Notes: generated by a model not told the origin, from the letters alone. Shown: positions 35,577 through 45,051, counted from the first letter of the stretch. The stretch: 64,000 nucleotides of DNA from Bacteroidota bacterium (GCA_013288685.1 JABDBM010000012.1:1-64000); one strand, 5' to 3'. Program-made: numbers and translations.

Positions 35577-36491
35577 ATGATCAACAAGGAACAGATAGCC
35601 GCAGACTACCGGCTGATACAGGATGAAATAACCGCAGCACTCGAACTAACCGACGGCAAGGCTAAGTTTAAAGAAGAACTGTGGGAACGTGAAGGCGGCG
35701 GCGGTGGCCGTACCCGTATCATGCAAAATGGAACCATTTTCGAAAGGGGAGGGGTTAACTTTTCGGCCGTTCAGGGCAATTTACCCGAATCGGTAAAAAA
35801 AGCTTTTAAAGCCGAGCAGGATGAGTTTTTTGCAACGGGGGTTTCTATCGTGATCCATCCAAATCACCCGATGGTACCCATCATCCACATGAATATCCGT
35901 TATTTTGAAATGCCGTCAACATTGGGCACCGATCACGAACCCGTAAGGTGGTTTGGCGGCGGTATTGATTTAACGCCGCATTATATTTTGGAGGACGACG
36001 CCCGCTTTTTCCATGCACAGCTAAAATCAGTATGCGATGAGTTTAATGCCGATTTTTATAAAAGATTTAAGCCATGGGCCGATGATTATTTCTTTATCAA
36101 ACACCGAAACGAAACCCGCGGCATCGGCGGCATTTTTTACGACAGGCTAACTGCCAATAATGAACTGAGTTGGGAAACTATTTTTGAATTTTCGAAGGCC
36201 CTTGGTCGCTCATTTATCCCCACATATACCGAGTTAGTTAACCGTAACCGCGATAAAACATTTACCGAAGAACAGCAATTATGGCAATACCAGCGCCGCA
36301 GCCGGTATGCCGAATTTAACCTGGTTTATGATGCAGGCACTAAATTCGGATTAGAAACCAATGGTCGAATTGAATCAATATTAATGAGTTTGCCGCCAAC
36401 TGCCAAATGGGTTTATGATTTTCATGCTAAGCCAGGAAGTGAGGAAGAGAAGACGTTGTCGTTATTGAAAAAGGGGATTGACTGGGTTTGA
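35577..36491 (+). CDS. hemF: Oxygen-dependent coproporphyrinogen III oxidase
   Basis: HemF converts coproporphyrinogen III to protoporphyrinogen IX in haem biosynthesis using O2. The 304-residue product has the family blocks WEREGGGGGRTRIMQNGTIFERGGVN in two parts, HMNIRYFE, WFGGGIDLTPHY, HRNETRGIGGIFYD, and the C-terminal YAEFNLVYDAGTKFGL and ESILMSLPPTAKW. All are complete. It stands alone with a repeat cluster after it. Confidence 0.97.
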   Translation: MINKEQIAADYRLIQDEITAALELTDGKAKFKEELWEREGGGGGRTRIMQNGTIFERGGVNFSAVQGNLPESVKKAFKAEQDEFFATGVSIVIHPNHPMVPIIHMNIRYFEMPSTLGTDHEPVRWFGGGIDLTPHYILEDDARFFHAQLKSVCDEFNADFYKRFKPWADDYFFIKHRNETRGIGGIFYDRLTANNELSWETIFEFSKALGRSFIPTYTELVNRNRDKTFTEEQQLWQYQRRSRYAEFNLVYDAGTKFGLETNGRIESILMSLPPTAKWVYDFHAKPGSEEEKTLSLLKKGIDWV

Positions 36492-36559
36492 TGAAAAAAG
36501 ATATTTACGTTAAACGCATGATGGCTAAAGGTTATACTCCGTATCGCCCAGTCACCATG

Positions 36560-36700
36560 TGTTCCTATGGAACACTGGATTGCAATTTTCCGGGCTACCA
36601 ACAAAACGTGCCTATGGCACGAAAAAAAGGCATGTCCCATCGGGACATTTTGTTGGTAGAATAACATCGCGTCGAATTATGTTCCGTAGGAACATTTTGT
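36560..36700. repeat. Cluster of four 15-bp palindromes (family F)
   Basis: Four imperfect-centre palindromes lie within 135 bp: TGTTCCTATGGAACA (36560-36574), CGTGCCTATGGCACG (36607-36621), TGTCCCATCGGGACA (36633-36647) and TGTTCCGTAGGAACA (36680-36694). All share the shape xGxxCC-3nt-GGxxCx and are linked by TTTTGTTGGTAGAA or TTTTGTGACTGG strings. It fills most of the 272-bp gap after hemF. Confidence 0.7.
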
Positions 36701-36763
36701 GACTGGACTACGATTTGAATTATGCCAAGCCATAATTGTTTAGCATAAACGCTATATTTGAAC

Positions 36764-37177
36764 ATGCGATTAAAAGCTATTTATAAATATACAGCATTAG
36801 GTATTTTATCCATCGCTGCAACCGCCTTTCGGCCCGTCCGCAGTTTAACCGGCACATGGCAATTTGTTGGCGGCATCTATAATGGTAAGCAGGAAGGACC
36901 TCCCGCCCGATACGTCTTACAAAGAAAATACGGTCCGCTCAATTACGAAGCGTTCGTCCTGGAAAAAGGGTATAAACCAACCAGGTATGAAACCGGTAAT
37001 TATATACTAAAAGCTGACACCTGCACCGATACAGAAACATGGTGCGGGCAGCCATCAAAAATTACCAACATCCCTATACATTATTTGTATACTTTAAGAA
37101 ATGACACGCTTACTTTAAAGGGGACCTTACCCACAGGAATGAGAGTGGAAGAGTATTGGAAAAAAGTGGTAAAATAG
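36764..37177 (+). CDS. Small exported lipocalin-like protein
   Basis: The 137-residue product starts at the ATG at 36764 with a signal-like N-terminus (MRLKAIYKYTALGILSIAATAFRP), then SLTGTWQFVGGIYNGKQEG, which resembles the first strand of lipocalin-like beta-barrels (G-x-W). The remainder is strand-rich with two cysteines (DTCTDTETWCGQPSK) and ends VEEYWKKVVK. Function unknown; many Bacteroidetes have similar small stand-alone proteins. Confidence 0.6.
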   Translation: MRLKAIYKYTALGILSIAATAFRPVRSLTGTWQFVGGIYNGKQEGPPARYVLQRKYGPLNYEAFVLEKGYKPTRYETGNYILKADTCTDTETWCGQPSKITNIPIHYLYTLRNDTLTLKGTLPTGMRVEEYWKKVVK

Positions 37178-37290
37178 TCCGGAAAGTCAGTAAAGTTGTA
37201 AAAGTGAAAAAAGTAAAAAGCATGGTTTCACAACTAAGCTTCCTATCTTTTCGGACTTTACTGACTTGCGAACTTTTCGGACTTCTTCCC
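37176..37290. repeat. Inverted repeat with GTCCGGAAAGTCAGTAAAG arms (family G)
   Basis: The left arm AGTCCGGAAAGTCAGTAAAG (37176-37195) is mirrored by CTTTACTGACTTGC and TTTTCGGACTT (37255-37284) with a duplicated TTTTCGGACTT unit. A degenerate relative occurs inside the repeat at 27290-27340. The gap also holds the likely promoter of the 37379-37612 / gyrA unit. Confidence 0.55.
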
Positions 37291-37378
37291 CCCACATTTG
37301 TTACTTAAAAACGCATAAAAAATCCATTAATTTTCTTAACTTCGCAGGTCGTGTAAATACGCGGATCAGCATTTGTTA

Positions 37379-37612
37379 ATGACCGAAATTAAAGGTATAA
37401 AAGTTCCTGATAACGATGAAATAGCCGAAATATTGGCCAATTATCGCTGGATTAAAGTCCCGAAAGGGAAAATGAGCAGCAAAGCATCAATGGAGCAGCA
37501 ATTAGCTGATTTAGAACAACATCACATAGAAGAAACAACTTTCTTGATTAATAAAGTCAGAGAGTTTGCCGGTATAATTGGCAAGCTTACTGAAGTAATT
37601 GAGTATAACTAA
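37379..37612 (+). CDS. Small hypothetical protein upstream of gyrA
   Basis: A 77-residue protein from the ATG at 37379 (MTEIKGIKVPDNDEIAEILANYRWIK), ending 8 bp before gyrA. It is mostly helical with a likely coiled segment (SMEQQLADLEQHHIEETTFLINKV). It has no signal or membrane segment. Tight spacing suggests co-expression with gyrA. I recognise no family; it is small enough that it could be a leader frame, but its start and codon use look genuine. Confidence 0.55.
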   Translation: MTEIKGIKVPDNDEIAEILANYRWIKVPKGKMSSKASMEQQLADLEQHHIEETTFLINKVREFAGIIGKLTEVIEYN

Positions 37613-37620
37613 AATAAACA

Positions 37621-40173
37621 ATGGCCGAGGAGACAGGAAACGGAAACTTACCACCAGAAGACAGAATAATTTCGATAAATATTGATGAAGAAATGCGGTC
37701 GGCCTACATTGACTATTCAATGTCGGTTATCGTATCCAGGGCATTACCTGATGTGCGCGATGGTTTAAAGCCGGTGCACAGACGCGTGCTTTATGGCATG
37801 TTGGATTTAGGTTTAAGCAACAACAAACCTTATAAAAAATCGGCCCGTATAGTAGGAGAGGTGCTGGGTAAGTATCACCCGCATGGCGATACTTCGGTAT
37901 ACGATGCCATGGTGCGTATGGCCCAGGATTGGAGCCTTCGTTATCCGTTTGTTGAAGGACAGGGTAACTACGGATCAATTGATGGCGATCAGCCTGCTGC
38001 AATGAGGTACACTGAGGCAAGGCTCGAAAAAATTGCCGAAGAAATGTTAGTGGATATCAACAAAGATACCATTGATTTTCAACTCAACTTCGACGACTCG
38101 CTGCAGGAGCCAACAGTTCTGCCTGCAAAGTTCCCCAATTTATTAGTGAATGGCGCATCAGGCATTGCTGTGGGTATGGCCACTAACATGGCTCCCCACA
38201 ATCTTACCGAAGTAATTAATGCTACACTGGCGCTTATTGATAACCGTAATATTGAAATATCCGAGTTGATGACCCATATTAAGGGGCCCGATTTCCCTAC
38301 GGGTGCTATTATATACGGTTATGAAGGTGCCCGCCAGGCATTTGAAACGGGTCGTGGCAGGATAGTTATCCGCTCAAGGGCCGAAATTGAAACGTATAAT
38401 AACGATAGGGAACGGATCATTGTAACGGAAATACCTTACCAGGTAAACAAGGCGCTGATGATTGAGCGTACTGCCGAATTGGTGAACGAGAAAAAGCTGG
38501 AAGGAATTTCGGCTATTCGCGATGAATCCAACAGGCTGGGTATCCGCGTGGTTTACGAAATAAAACGCGACGCCAATGCAGCTATCGTACTAAATAACCT
38601 ATACAAATATACGGCGCTGCAAACTTCGTTCAGCGTGAATAATATTGCGCTGGTACATGGCCGGCCAATGTTGCTAAACCTAAAAGACCTGATACACCAC
38701 TTTGTGGAACACAGGCATGAGGTAGTTATCCGCCGTACAAAATTTGAATTGGCCGAAGCGCTTAAACGCGCCCATATATTAGAAGGCTTGCTGATTGCGT
38801 TAGATCATTTGGACGAAGTAATCCGCTTGATTCGTGCATCAAGCACACCTGATGAAGCCCGTGAAGGTTTAATGACGCAGTTTGCCCTCAGCGATATACA
38901 AGCCCGTGCTATTTTGGATATGACCTTAAGGCGGTTAACCGGACTTGAGCGTGATAAAATTAAAGATGAGTACGAAGCCTTAATGAAGCTGATCAATCAC
39001 TTAAATGCGATACTTGCTGATGAAGGCATGCGTATGCAGATAATTAAGGACGAGCTTAACGAGATGAAAGACCGGTTTGGTGATGAACGTAAAACCGAAA
39101 TGGTACATTCATCTGCCGAAATGCAGACCGAAGATTTTATTGAGGATGAGGATGTGGTAATTACCATATCGCGCGAGGGCTATATTAAACGTACCCCATT
39201 AACCGAATACCGCCGGCAGGGCAGGGGCGGCAAGGGCTCTATAGGTAGCAATAGCCGCGATTCGGATTTTATTGAGCACTTGCTGATTGCATCGAACCAT
39301 AATTATATGCTGTTCTTTACCGAAGCAGGGCAATGCTTCTGGTTGCGGGTATTTGAAATTCCGGAAGGAACGCGTACATCTAAGGGCCGGGCTATCCAAA
39401 ATATCATCAATATCCCTAAAGAAGAAAACATCAAAGCTTACATCAAGCTGATTAACCTGAAGGATAAAGAGTACCTGGAGAATAACTTTATTATTATGTG
39501 TACCAAAAAAGGTACCATTAAAAAGACCTCGCTCGAAGCTTATTCACGTCCGCGTGCAAATGGTATCAATGCCATTAATATTAATGACGGCGATTCGTTA
39601 CTGGAAGCAACATTAACCACCGGTAACAGCGAAATTGTTATGGCGCTTAAATCTGGCCGTGCTATACGCTTTAACGAATCAACCGTAAGGCCAATGGGCC
39701 GTACCGCAACAGGTGTTCGTGGTATCTCGTTGGAAAATGAGACGGATGAAGTAGTGGGCATGATCAGTATTAATGATCCTGAAACAACCGTTTTAGTAGT
39801 ATCAGAAAAAGGTTACGGAAAACGTACTGATATTGACGATTACCGTGTTACCAACCGTGGCGGCAAAGGTGTAAAAACTTTAAATGTTACCGATAAAACC
39901 GGCAAATTGGTGGCCATAAAAGGTGTTACCGACAAGGAGGACCTGATGATTATCAATAAATCGGGTGTTATTATACGTATTGCTATCAGTGAATTAAGAA
40001 CCATGGGCCGTGCAACGCAAGGTGTAAGGTTAATTACATTGAAAGGTAATGACGAAATAGCATCGGTAGCTAAAATTGAACACGACGAAGACGAAGAAAA
40101 GGAAATTGATGGTAATGCTGAAACCCCCGGTACAGAACCAGCAGCGGGAGAGCCAGAAGATACAAACGAATAA
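37621..40173 (+). CDS. gyrA: DNA gyrase subunit A
   Basis: GyrA is the DNA-breaking/joining subunit of gyrase. The 850-residue product has the conserved [21 protein letters not shown] in the N-terminal domain, [15 protein letters not shown], the catalytic tyrosine in [11 protein letters not shown] (about residue 125), the GyrA-box QGRGGKGS at about 535 and C-terminal beta-pinwheel blades. The acidic tail ([13 protein letters not shown] ... EDTNE) is typical for Bacteroidetes. The start is 8 bp after the preceding short gene and the next gene begins 7 bp after its stop, so it is within an operon. Confidence 0.98.
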   Translation: MAEETGNGNLPPEDRIISINIDEEMRSAYIDYSMSVIVSRALPDVRDGLKPVHRRVLYGMLDLGLSNNKPYKKSARIVGEVLGKYHPHGDTSVYDAMVRMAQDWSLRYPFVEGQGNYGSIDGDQPAAMRYTEARLEKIAEEMLVDINKDTIDFQLNFDDSLQEPTVLPAKFPNLLVNGASGIAVGMATNMAPHNLTEVINATLALIDNRNIEISELMTHIKGPDFPTGAIIYGYEGARQAFETGRGRIVIRSRAEIETYNNDRERIIVTEIPYQVNKALMIERTAELVNEKKLEGISAIRDESNRLGIRVVYEIKRDANAAIVLNNLYKYTALQTSFSVNNIALVHGRPMLLNLKDLIHHFVEHRHEVVIRRTKFELAEALKRAHILEGLLIALDHLDEVIRLIRASSTPDEAREGLMTQFALSDIQARAILDMTLRRLTGLERDKIKDEYEALMKLINHLNAILADEGMRMQIIKDELNEMKDRFGDERKTEMVHSSAEMQTEDFIEDEDVVITISREGYIKRTPLTEYRRQGRGGKGSIGSNSRDSDFIEHLLIASNHNYMLFFTEAGQCFWLRVFEIPEGTRTSKGRAIQNIINIPKEENIKAYIKLINLKDKEYLENNFIIMCTKKGTIKKTSLEAYSRPRANGINAININDGDSLLEATLTTGNSEIVMALKSGRAIRFNESTVRPMGRTATGVRGISLENETDEVVGMISINDPETTVLVVSEKGYGKRTDIDDYRVTNRGGKGVKTLNVTDKTGKLVAIKGVTDKEDLMIINKSGVIIRIAISELRTMGRATQGVRLITLKGNDEIASVAKIEHDEDEEKEIDGNAETPGTEPAAGEPEDTNE

Positions 40174-40180
40174 ATAAAGT

Positions 40181-41293
40181 ATGCAAGGTCGTAAAATAAC
40201 CTCATCGTTCTTAATCCTGTTGTTCACCAGTTCTGCGGCTTTCTGTCAAACAGAAGTGCTTAAAAGCGTGGTGAACAACCTGGCTTTTTATAAAAAAAAG
40301 CAGGATATTAAATACCTGAGCAATGCCAAAAAATCAGTCGACAGCTTAATTAAAGCTTCGCCTGATACAAATGACGTTGAACGAAATGTATACCGTGCTA
40401 TTGTAAATTCGAGCATTCTGTATATCGATTCGTTAAATAAGCTTAAAATGCCTCCTTCTTTTTTGGGGCAAACAACCGACCTTACCGACCGGCTTTTAAG
40501 CAGCCGGAAGATTTACCGGTTTGAGCCCGAGATGAACTATGTAAAGGAATGTTTGGCAAACGTTTACGTACGTAAAGCATTTGTTTACGTAAATAATTCT
40601 GATTTTGTAAATGCACTTCAATTATTTCGTGCCGCACAAAGGTATGCGCCGCAGTTTAAGCAGGTAAATGCTTATATTGCTTATTCGAATAACAAACTGG
40701 GCAATTTGCACGAAGCGGCTAAATACTATGCCGGCTTAATTGACGACAGCGCCAAAACAGACTATGTTGAAGCAGCGTCAACCATTTATAAATCGGTGGG
40801 AGACACAGTTTCTGCACTGGAGGTGGTTAAAAAAGGGCGAAAGTTACTGCCTAATGACCGCACATTATTGCTCGACGAAGCCAATATCTATAACAATAAA
40901 AAGGATTACAACGCTTTAGCCCCTTTATTGCCGCAGCTACTTGATATTAACCAAAATAACGCCGATATTGCATTCGTAGCCGCTAATTGTTACGACCATT
41001 TAAACCAATACGATAAGGCCGAATCGCTTTATTTAAGGGCAATTGAGTTAAACAGTTCCGCATTCGACCCCATATTTAACCTTGGATTACTGTATTTTAA
41101 GCAAAGCGAGATAAAGCAGGAGAGGAGCAAAGAACAAAATTTGGCAAGAGCTGTGCAATGGCTCGAAAAAGCAAATGAAATTTCGCCAAACGATGTTAAC
41201 TGCCTGCAGGTATTGCAACTGGCCTATACCGGCACAGGAAATGAAGATCAAATAAAAAGGATAGAAAACAAACTAAAACAGTTAACCAATTAA
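40181..41293 (+). CDS. Exported TPR protein 1 (downstream of gyrA)
   Basis: The 370-residue product has a signal peptide (SSFLILLFTSSAAFCQ) and about six tetratricopeptide repeats between residues ~110 and 360 (for example VNALQLFRAAQRYAPQFKQ, YDKAESLYLRAIELNS, FDPIFNLGLLYFKQSE). TPR proteins bind partner proteins; this one is probably periplasmic. It starts 7 bp after gyrA and is followed 10 bp later by a second TPR gene with a similar plan. Confidence 0.85.
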   Translation: MQGRKITSSFLILLFTSSAAFCQTEVLKSVVNNLAFYKKKQDIKYLSNAKKSVDSLIKASPDTNDVERNVYRAIVNSSILYIDSLNKLKMPPSFLGQTTDLTDRLLSSRKIYRFEPEMNYVKECLANVYVRKAFVYVNNSDFVNALQLFRAAQRYAPQFKQVNAYIAYSNNKLGNLHEAAKYYAGLIDDSAKTDYVEAASTIYKSVGDTVSALEVVKKGRKLLPNDRTLLLDEANIYNNKKDYNALAPLLPQLLDINQNNADIAFVAANCYDHLNQYDKAESLYLRAIELNSSAFDPIFNLGLLYFKQSEIKQERSKEQNLARAVQWLEKANEISPNDVNCLQVLQLAYTGTGNEDQIKRIENKLKQLTN

Positions 41294-41303
41294 TAATAAA
41301 TTC

Positions 41304-42578
41304 ATGAAAATTAAACTTTTGATGGTAGGCCTGTTGGGCTTAGTTACAGCAACAACGTTTGCACAAAAAAGGGAGTTAGAGAGCGCAGAAAGTAATTATA
41401 AAGATTACCAGGTATCAAGCCAGTCGAAACTTTTGGCAAAAAAGTCGCAACAAAGCATGACTGATGCTAAAGCATCGATAGATAAAGCTTCGGTTAACCC
41501 CAAAACTGCAAATGAGCCTAAAACGTTTGCTTTAAAAGCAGCCATTTATGCATCTTTAGCTGTTGATGATTCGGTGCAAACTACCTCGGCTGTTTCATTC
41601 AGTACTGCATCAGATGCCCTGAAACAAGCAAAAACACTCGATACGAAAAATGAGAATAAAGATTTGATTGAGCATGCTACCATTCAATTGGCACAATACA
41701 ATTTAAATAAAGGGGTTGCTGAATTTCAAAATAAGAAATTTGAAGACGCCTACAAATCGTTTGATGCCGCCCGTCAGCTTGTACCAACTGATACAACTTC
41801 TATATTAAATTCGGGTATCGCTGCCATCAATATGAAGAATTACACCGCAGCAATAGGGGCATATAACAACCTCTTAACGACTAACTATTCGCAAAAAAAT
41901 AAGATCTATAACGATCTTCCCGGTTTATACCTGGCCAATAAAGATACCACAGGCGCCCTTAAATCAATTAGCGATGCACTGGTAAAATATCCAACCAATG
42001 GCGATTTGCGTCGTCAGGAAATTATTATTGCTTTGCAAAGTGGTAAATTAAATGATGTAATTGGCAAAATTGAAGCAGCCATAAAAAATGATCCGACTAA
42101 TAAGAACCTGTACTATTACGAAGGTTTAACTTATTCGCAATTAGGTGATGCTGCGGATGAAAAATATAACAAAGCAAAAGACGAAGCAAGTAAAGCTGCC
42201 TTACATAAACCGGCTTTAGATTATTATGCAAAAGGAGCAGAGTTATATAAAAAAGCACTCGCCGTTGACCCTGATTATTTTGATGCCAATTTAAATTTAG
42301 GTTACGTGCTGATGAAACCGGCAATTGACGAATATAATGCTGCTAACCAATTGCCAGCGAGCCGACAAAAAGACTATGAAGCCGGCATAGCACGCGCGAA
42401 TGCTCAATTTGATATTGCAAAGCCATATCTGCAACGAGCTGTTGATTTAAACCCTAAATCGGCGGATGCCCTGAGCAATTTAAGAAACTATTACAGAGGA
42501 AGAACAGATCAGGCACATGCTGCGGAATACAAAGCAAAAGCTGATGACTTGAAAAAGCAAATAGATGCTTTACATTAA
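41304..42578 (+). CDS. Exported TPR protein 2
   Basis: The 424-residue product has a signal peptide (MKIKLLMVGLLGLVTATTFAQ) and multiple TPR units in the range ~125-400, including FEDAYKSFDAARQLVP, ALDYYAKGAELYKKALAVDPDYFDANLNLGYV in two parts and a C-terminal unit YLQRAVDLNPKSADALSNLRN. The plan resembles the preceding gene, so the pair may have arisen by duplication and divergence. It is the last gene of the gyrA unit, directly before a strong terminator. Confidence 0.85.
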   Translation: MKIKLLMVGLLGLVTATTFAQKRELESAESNYKDYQVSSQSKLLAKKSQQSMTDAKASIDKASVNPKTANEPKTFALKAAIYASLAVDDSVQTTSAVSFSTASDALKQAKTLDTKNENKDLIEHATIQLAQYNLNKGVAEFQNKKFEDAYKSFDAARQLVPTDTTSILNSGIAAINMKNYTAAIGAYNNLLTTNYSQKNKIYNDLPGLYLANKDTTGALKSISDALVKYPTNGDLRRQEIIIALQSGKLNDVIGKIEAAIKNDPTNKNLYYYEGLTYSQLGDAADEKYNKAKDEASKAALHKPALDYYAKGAELYKKALAVDPDYFDANLNLGYVLMKPAIDEYNAANQLPASRQKDYEAGIARANAQFDIAKPYLQRAVDLNPKSADALSNLRNYYRGRTDQAHAAEYKAKADDLKKQIDALH

Positions 42579-42592
42579 TTAATAATTATACC

Positions 42593-42630
42593 AATAAAGA
42601 GGGGGAATATTTATTTCCCCTCTTTATTTA
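42593..42630 (+). terminator. Rho-independent terminator after the gyrA-TPR operon
   Basis: AATAAAGAGGGG (42593-42604) pairs with CCCCTCTTTATT (42617-42628), a 12-bp perfect stem extended by three pairs, with loop TATTTA. The symmetric A/T ends allow function in both orientations. Confidence 0.85.
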
Positions 42631-42793
42631 AAACAATACTTAACATAATGTTAATTATGAGATAAATTTAAATAAGTAAATTTATCGAAAGTCAGCTTAA
42701 TTACATCTTTTTTGATTTCGGTGACATTCCACTTAAAATGTATGTAATTTGTTTTTGTGCAATAAGTATTAAATTAAAAATTCAATCATCACT

Positions 42794-43588
42794 ATGGATC
42801 TTAAAATAAAAAACAAAATTGCTTTAATTACCGGCTCAACGGCCGGCATTGGTTATGCCATAGCAAAAGCACTGGCAAATGAAGGCGCCGAAGTAATTAT
42901 AAACGGCCGCTCGGCTGAACGTGTTACCCAGGCAGTTGAAGCTTTAAAAAACGACACCGGCAACGAGCGTATTAAAGGAATCGTGTCGGACTTTTCGGAT
43001 AAATTACAGATAAACAGCTTGATAGCTCAATTACCGGAAGTAGATATATTGATAAATAACGTAGGGATTTTTGAACCAAAAAACTTTGTTGATATCCCGG
43101 ACGAAGATTGGATTAAATTTTATGAAGTAAATGTATTAAGCGGTATTCGGCTTGCGCGGGCGTATTTTAATAAAATGATTGAAAAGAATTGGGGCCGCAT
43201 TATTTTTATTTCCAGCGAATCGGCCATTCAGATTCCCGAAGAAATGATTCATTACGGAATGACAAAAACCGCTCAAATTGCCGTAGCGCGCGGTTTGGCA
43301 GAATTGACCAAAGGTACCAATGTAACTGTAAACACAGTATTACCTGGCCCAACATTCTCTGAGGGCGCCGGTACTTTCATAAAAGATATGGCAGTAAAAA
43401 ACGGCAAAACAGTTGAAGAAATAGAAAAAGAATTTTTTGAAACAACACGCCCCACATCCATATTACAGCGTTTTATTGAACCTAATGAAATTGCCAGCAT
43501 GGTTGCCTACATAGCCAGCGACCTTTCAATAGCTACCAACGGTGCAGCAATACGAGCCGACGGTGGCGTTGTTAAGAGTGCATTTTAG
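42794..43588 (+). CDS. Short-chain dehydrogenase/reductase
   Basis: A 264-residue classical SDR. The cofactor motif TGSTAGIGYAIA (TGxxxGIG) is at residues ~13-24, NNVG at ~88, the catalytic serine in FISSESA, and YGMTK (YxxxK) near residue 156. The N-R-S after the second strand (INGRS) suggests NADP preference. Substrate cannot be judged. It stands alone between the gyrA-operon terminator and a repeat-filled gap. Confidence 0.9.
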   Translation: MDLKIKNKIALITGSTAGIGYAIAKALANEGAEVIINGRSAERVTQAVEALKNDTGNERIKGIVSDFSDKLQINSLIAQLPEVDILINNVGIFEPKNFVDIPDEDWIKFYEVNVLSGIRLARAYFNKMIEKNWGRIIFISSESAIQIPEEMIHYGMTKTAQIAVARGLAELTKGTNVTVNTVLPGPTFSEGAGTFIKDMAVKNGKTVEEIEKEFFETTRPTSILQRFIEPNEIASMVAYIASDLSIATNGAAIRADGGVVKSAF

Positions 43589-43599
43589 ACCGGCTGAGG

Positions 43600-43800
43600 T
43601 TGCAGGAGCTGTAAATTTTGTAATAACGCAAAAATAGCGACGACAACATTTACAACTCTTGCAACAATAATTAACATTTGCCATTTACCAACATTACCGA
43701 TTTTTATCCAAAAAATACAGATATTTAGCCTGACAGGGCAGTGCTTCTCCCCTATTTGGTCATTAGGTCATTGCGTGGGTAAGTCATTGGCTGTTTGGCT
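43600..43800. repeat. Intergenic repeats: GTTGCAGGAGCTGTAAA arms and family D
   Basis: GTTGCAGGAGCTGTAAATTTTGT (around 43602-43622, written in parts) is mirrored by ACAACATTTACAACTC then TTGCAAC (43641-43664), and GGTCATTAGGTCATTGCG with GTCATTGGC at 43757-43789 belongs to the GTCATT-rich family D. It fills most of the 260-bp gap after the SDR gene. Confidence 0.45.
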
Positions 43801-43848
43801 AATTTAGGGTAATAATAATAACCAGCAACCTAATGCCTAAATAACCCA

Positions 43849-44301
43849 ATGAGTAAAACAATAATGAACGATGATGTATTCCTTAAAAAAGGTTTCCTAA
43901 TATCGACAGACAAAAGTTTGATAGACTTCAATGCTGTTTACCGGTATCTGGACGAGGAATCCTATTGGGCCGGTGGTATCCCGGTTGGAACCTTGCAGCG
44001 AGCCATTGAGAATTCAATTTGCTTTGGTATTTACCAGGGGGCCGCACAGGCAGGTTTTGCCAGGGTGGTTACCGATAAGGCTACATTTGCTTACATTTGC
44101 GACGTGTTTGTACTGCCCGAATACAGACGGCAGGGATTGTCGAAATGGCTGATGCAAACCATAGTGGAGCATCCGGAATTGCAGGGGCTTCGGCGATGGT
44201 CGTTGGCAACGGCCGACGCGCAGGGCTTGTACAGTCAGTTTGGGTTTGAGCAAATAAGCAAGCCTGAGCGATGGATGGAAAAGTTTAAGCCCTATCAATA
44301 A
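43849..44301 (+). CDS. GNAT family N-acetyltransferase
   Basis: A 150-residue acetyltransferase. The acetyl-CoA-binding motif A is VFVLPEYRRQGLSKWLM (Q/RxxGxG/A-like, here R-R-Q-G-L-S), preceded by a beta-strand with TFAYICDV. The C-terminus has motif B AQGLYSQFGFEQ. The N-terminal YWAGGIPVGTLQRAIENS string is typical for the subgroup of small Bacteroidetes/Proteobacteria GNATs. Substrate unknown. The next gene starts 21 bp later. Confidence 0.88.
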   Translation: MSKTIMNDDVFLKKGFLISTDKSLIDFNAVYRYLDEESYWAGGIPVGTLQRAIENSICFGIYQGAAQAGFARVVTDKATFAYICDVFVLPEYRRQGLSKWLMQTIVEHPELQGLRRWSLATADAQGLYSQFGFEQISKPERWMEKFKPYQ

Positions 44302-44322
44302 TTTAAAAAACGGGAAATTGCT

Positions 44323-44946
44323 ATGAATTTGAGAAAGCTGATTTTTGAAGGCGAAGGGGTAAAAGTAGATTTCAAGAAAAAAATAACCAGCTGCGAGAAG
44401 ATAGCTAAAACCATGGTTTCGTTTGCCAACAATAAGGGCGGCCGCCTGCTTATTGGTGTTGGCGACGACGGCACTATCCTCGGTGTAAAGTCAGAAGATG
44501 AGGAACGGTATATGATCACCAAAGCTGCAACGCTTTACGCCCGACCGCAACTCGATCCTAAATTTGAGGAAATTTATGTTGACGATAAACTGGTATTGGT
44601 GGTTGAAATTGACGAAAGCCCCGACAAACCTCATTATTCCCTGGCCGAAGACGGCAAATGGTGGGTATATGTGCGTGTACAGGATAAAAGCGTATTGGCC
44701 AGCAAGGTTGTAGTTGATGTACTTAAAAGATCTGCATCTAAGGAAGGCGTATTGATCGCTTATTCGTCAAAAGAAAAAGCCCTGCTCGAACACCTGGAGA
44801 AAGCAGCCCGCATAACCGTTAAAGAATGCTGCGACCTGTTGAAAATCGGCCGAAATCGTGCACAGAAACTACTGGTTGACCTGATACTTTCCGGGATTAT
44901 CAGGATACATACCACCGAAAAAGAAGAATTTTATACAGCTGTATAG
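44323..44946 (+). CDS. AlbA_2 (Schlafen-like) domain protein with C-terminal helical region
   Basis: The 207-residue product starts with the AlbA_2 domain (residues ~12-130): EGVKVDFKKKITSCEKIAKTM, the signature VSFANNKGGRLLIGVGDDGTILGV, and a later DDKLVLVVEIDESPDKPH. AlbA_2 domains are found in DNA/RNA-binding regulators and Schlafen nucleases. A short helical tail resembling a winged-helix (AARITVKECCDLLKIGRNRAQKLLVDL) follows, so it is a likely DNA-binding regulator. It lies 21 bp after the GNAT gene. Confidence 0.85.
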   Translation: MNLRKLIFEGEGVKVDFKKKITSCEKIAKTMVSFANNKGGRLLIGVGDDGTILGVKSEDEERYMITKAATLYARPQLDPKFEEIYVDDKLVLVVEIDESPDKPHYSLAEDGKWWVYVRVQDKSVLASKVVVDVLKRSASKEGVLIAYSSKEKALLEHLEKAARITVKECCDLLKIGRNRAQKLLVDLILSGIIRIHTTEKEEFYTAV

Positions 44947-44950
44947 AAAA

Positions 44951-45043
44951 TGGAGATTAGAGGTTGGAGTTTAGAGGTTATAAAAAACCATTAACTGTCC
45001 AACCATTAATCACTAATCACTAAACGCTAACCTCCAACCTCTC
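44951..45043. repeat. Inverted repeat, family C, copy 3
   Basis: GGAGATTAGAGGTTGGAG (44952-44969) is mirrored by CTAACCTCCAACCTCTCC (45027-45044) across about 55 bp. It fills the gap between the AlbA_2 and MATE genes. Confidence 0.65.
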
Positions 45044-45051
45044 CCAAAAGC

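Noticed and set aside
37727..38020. Minus-strand open frame in gyrA
   Set aside because: Antisense shadow of the highly conserved gyrA N-terminal domain.
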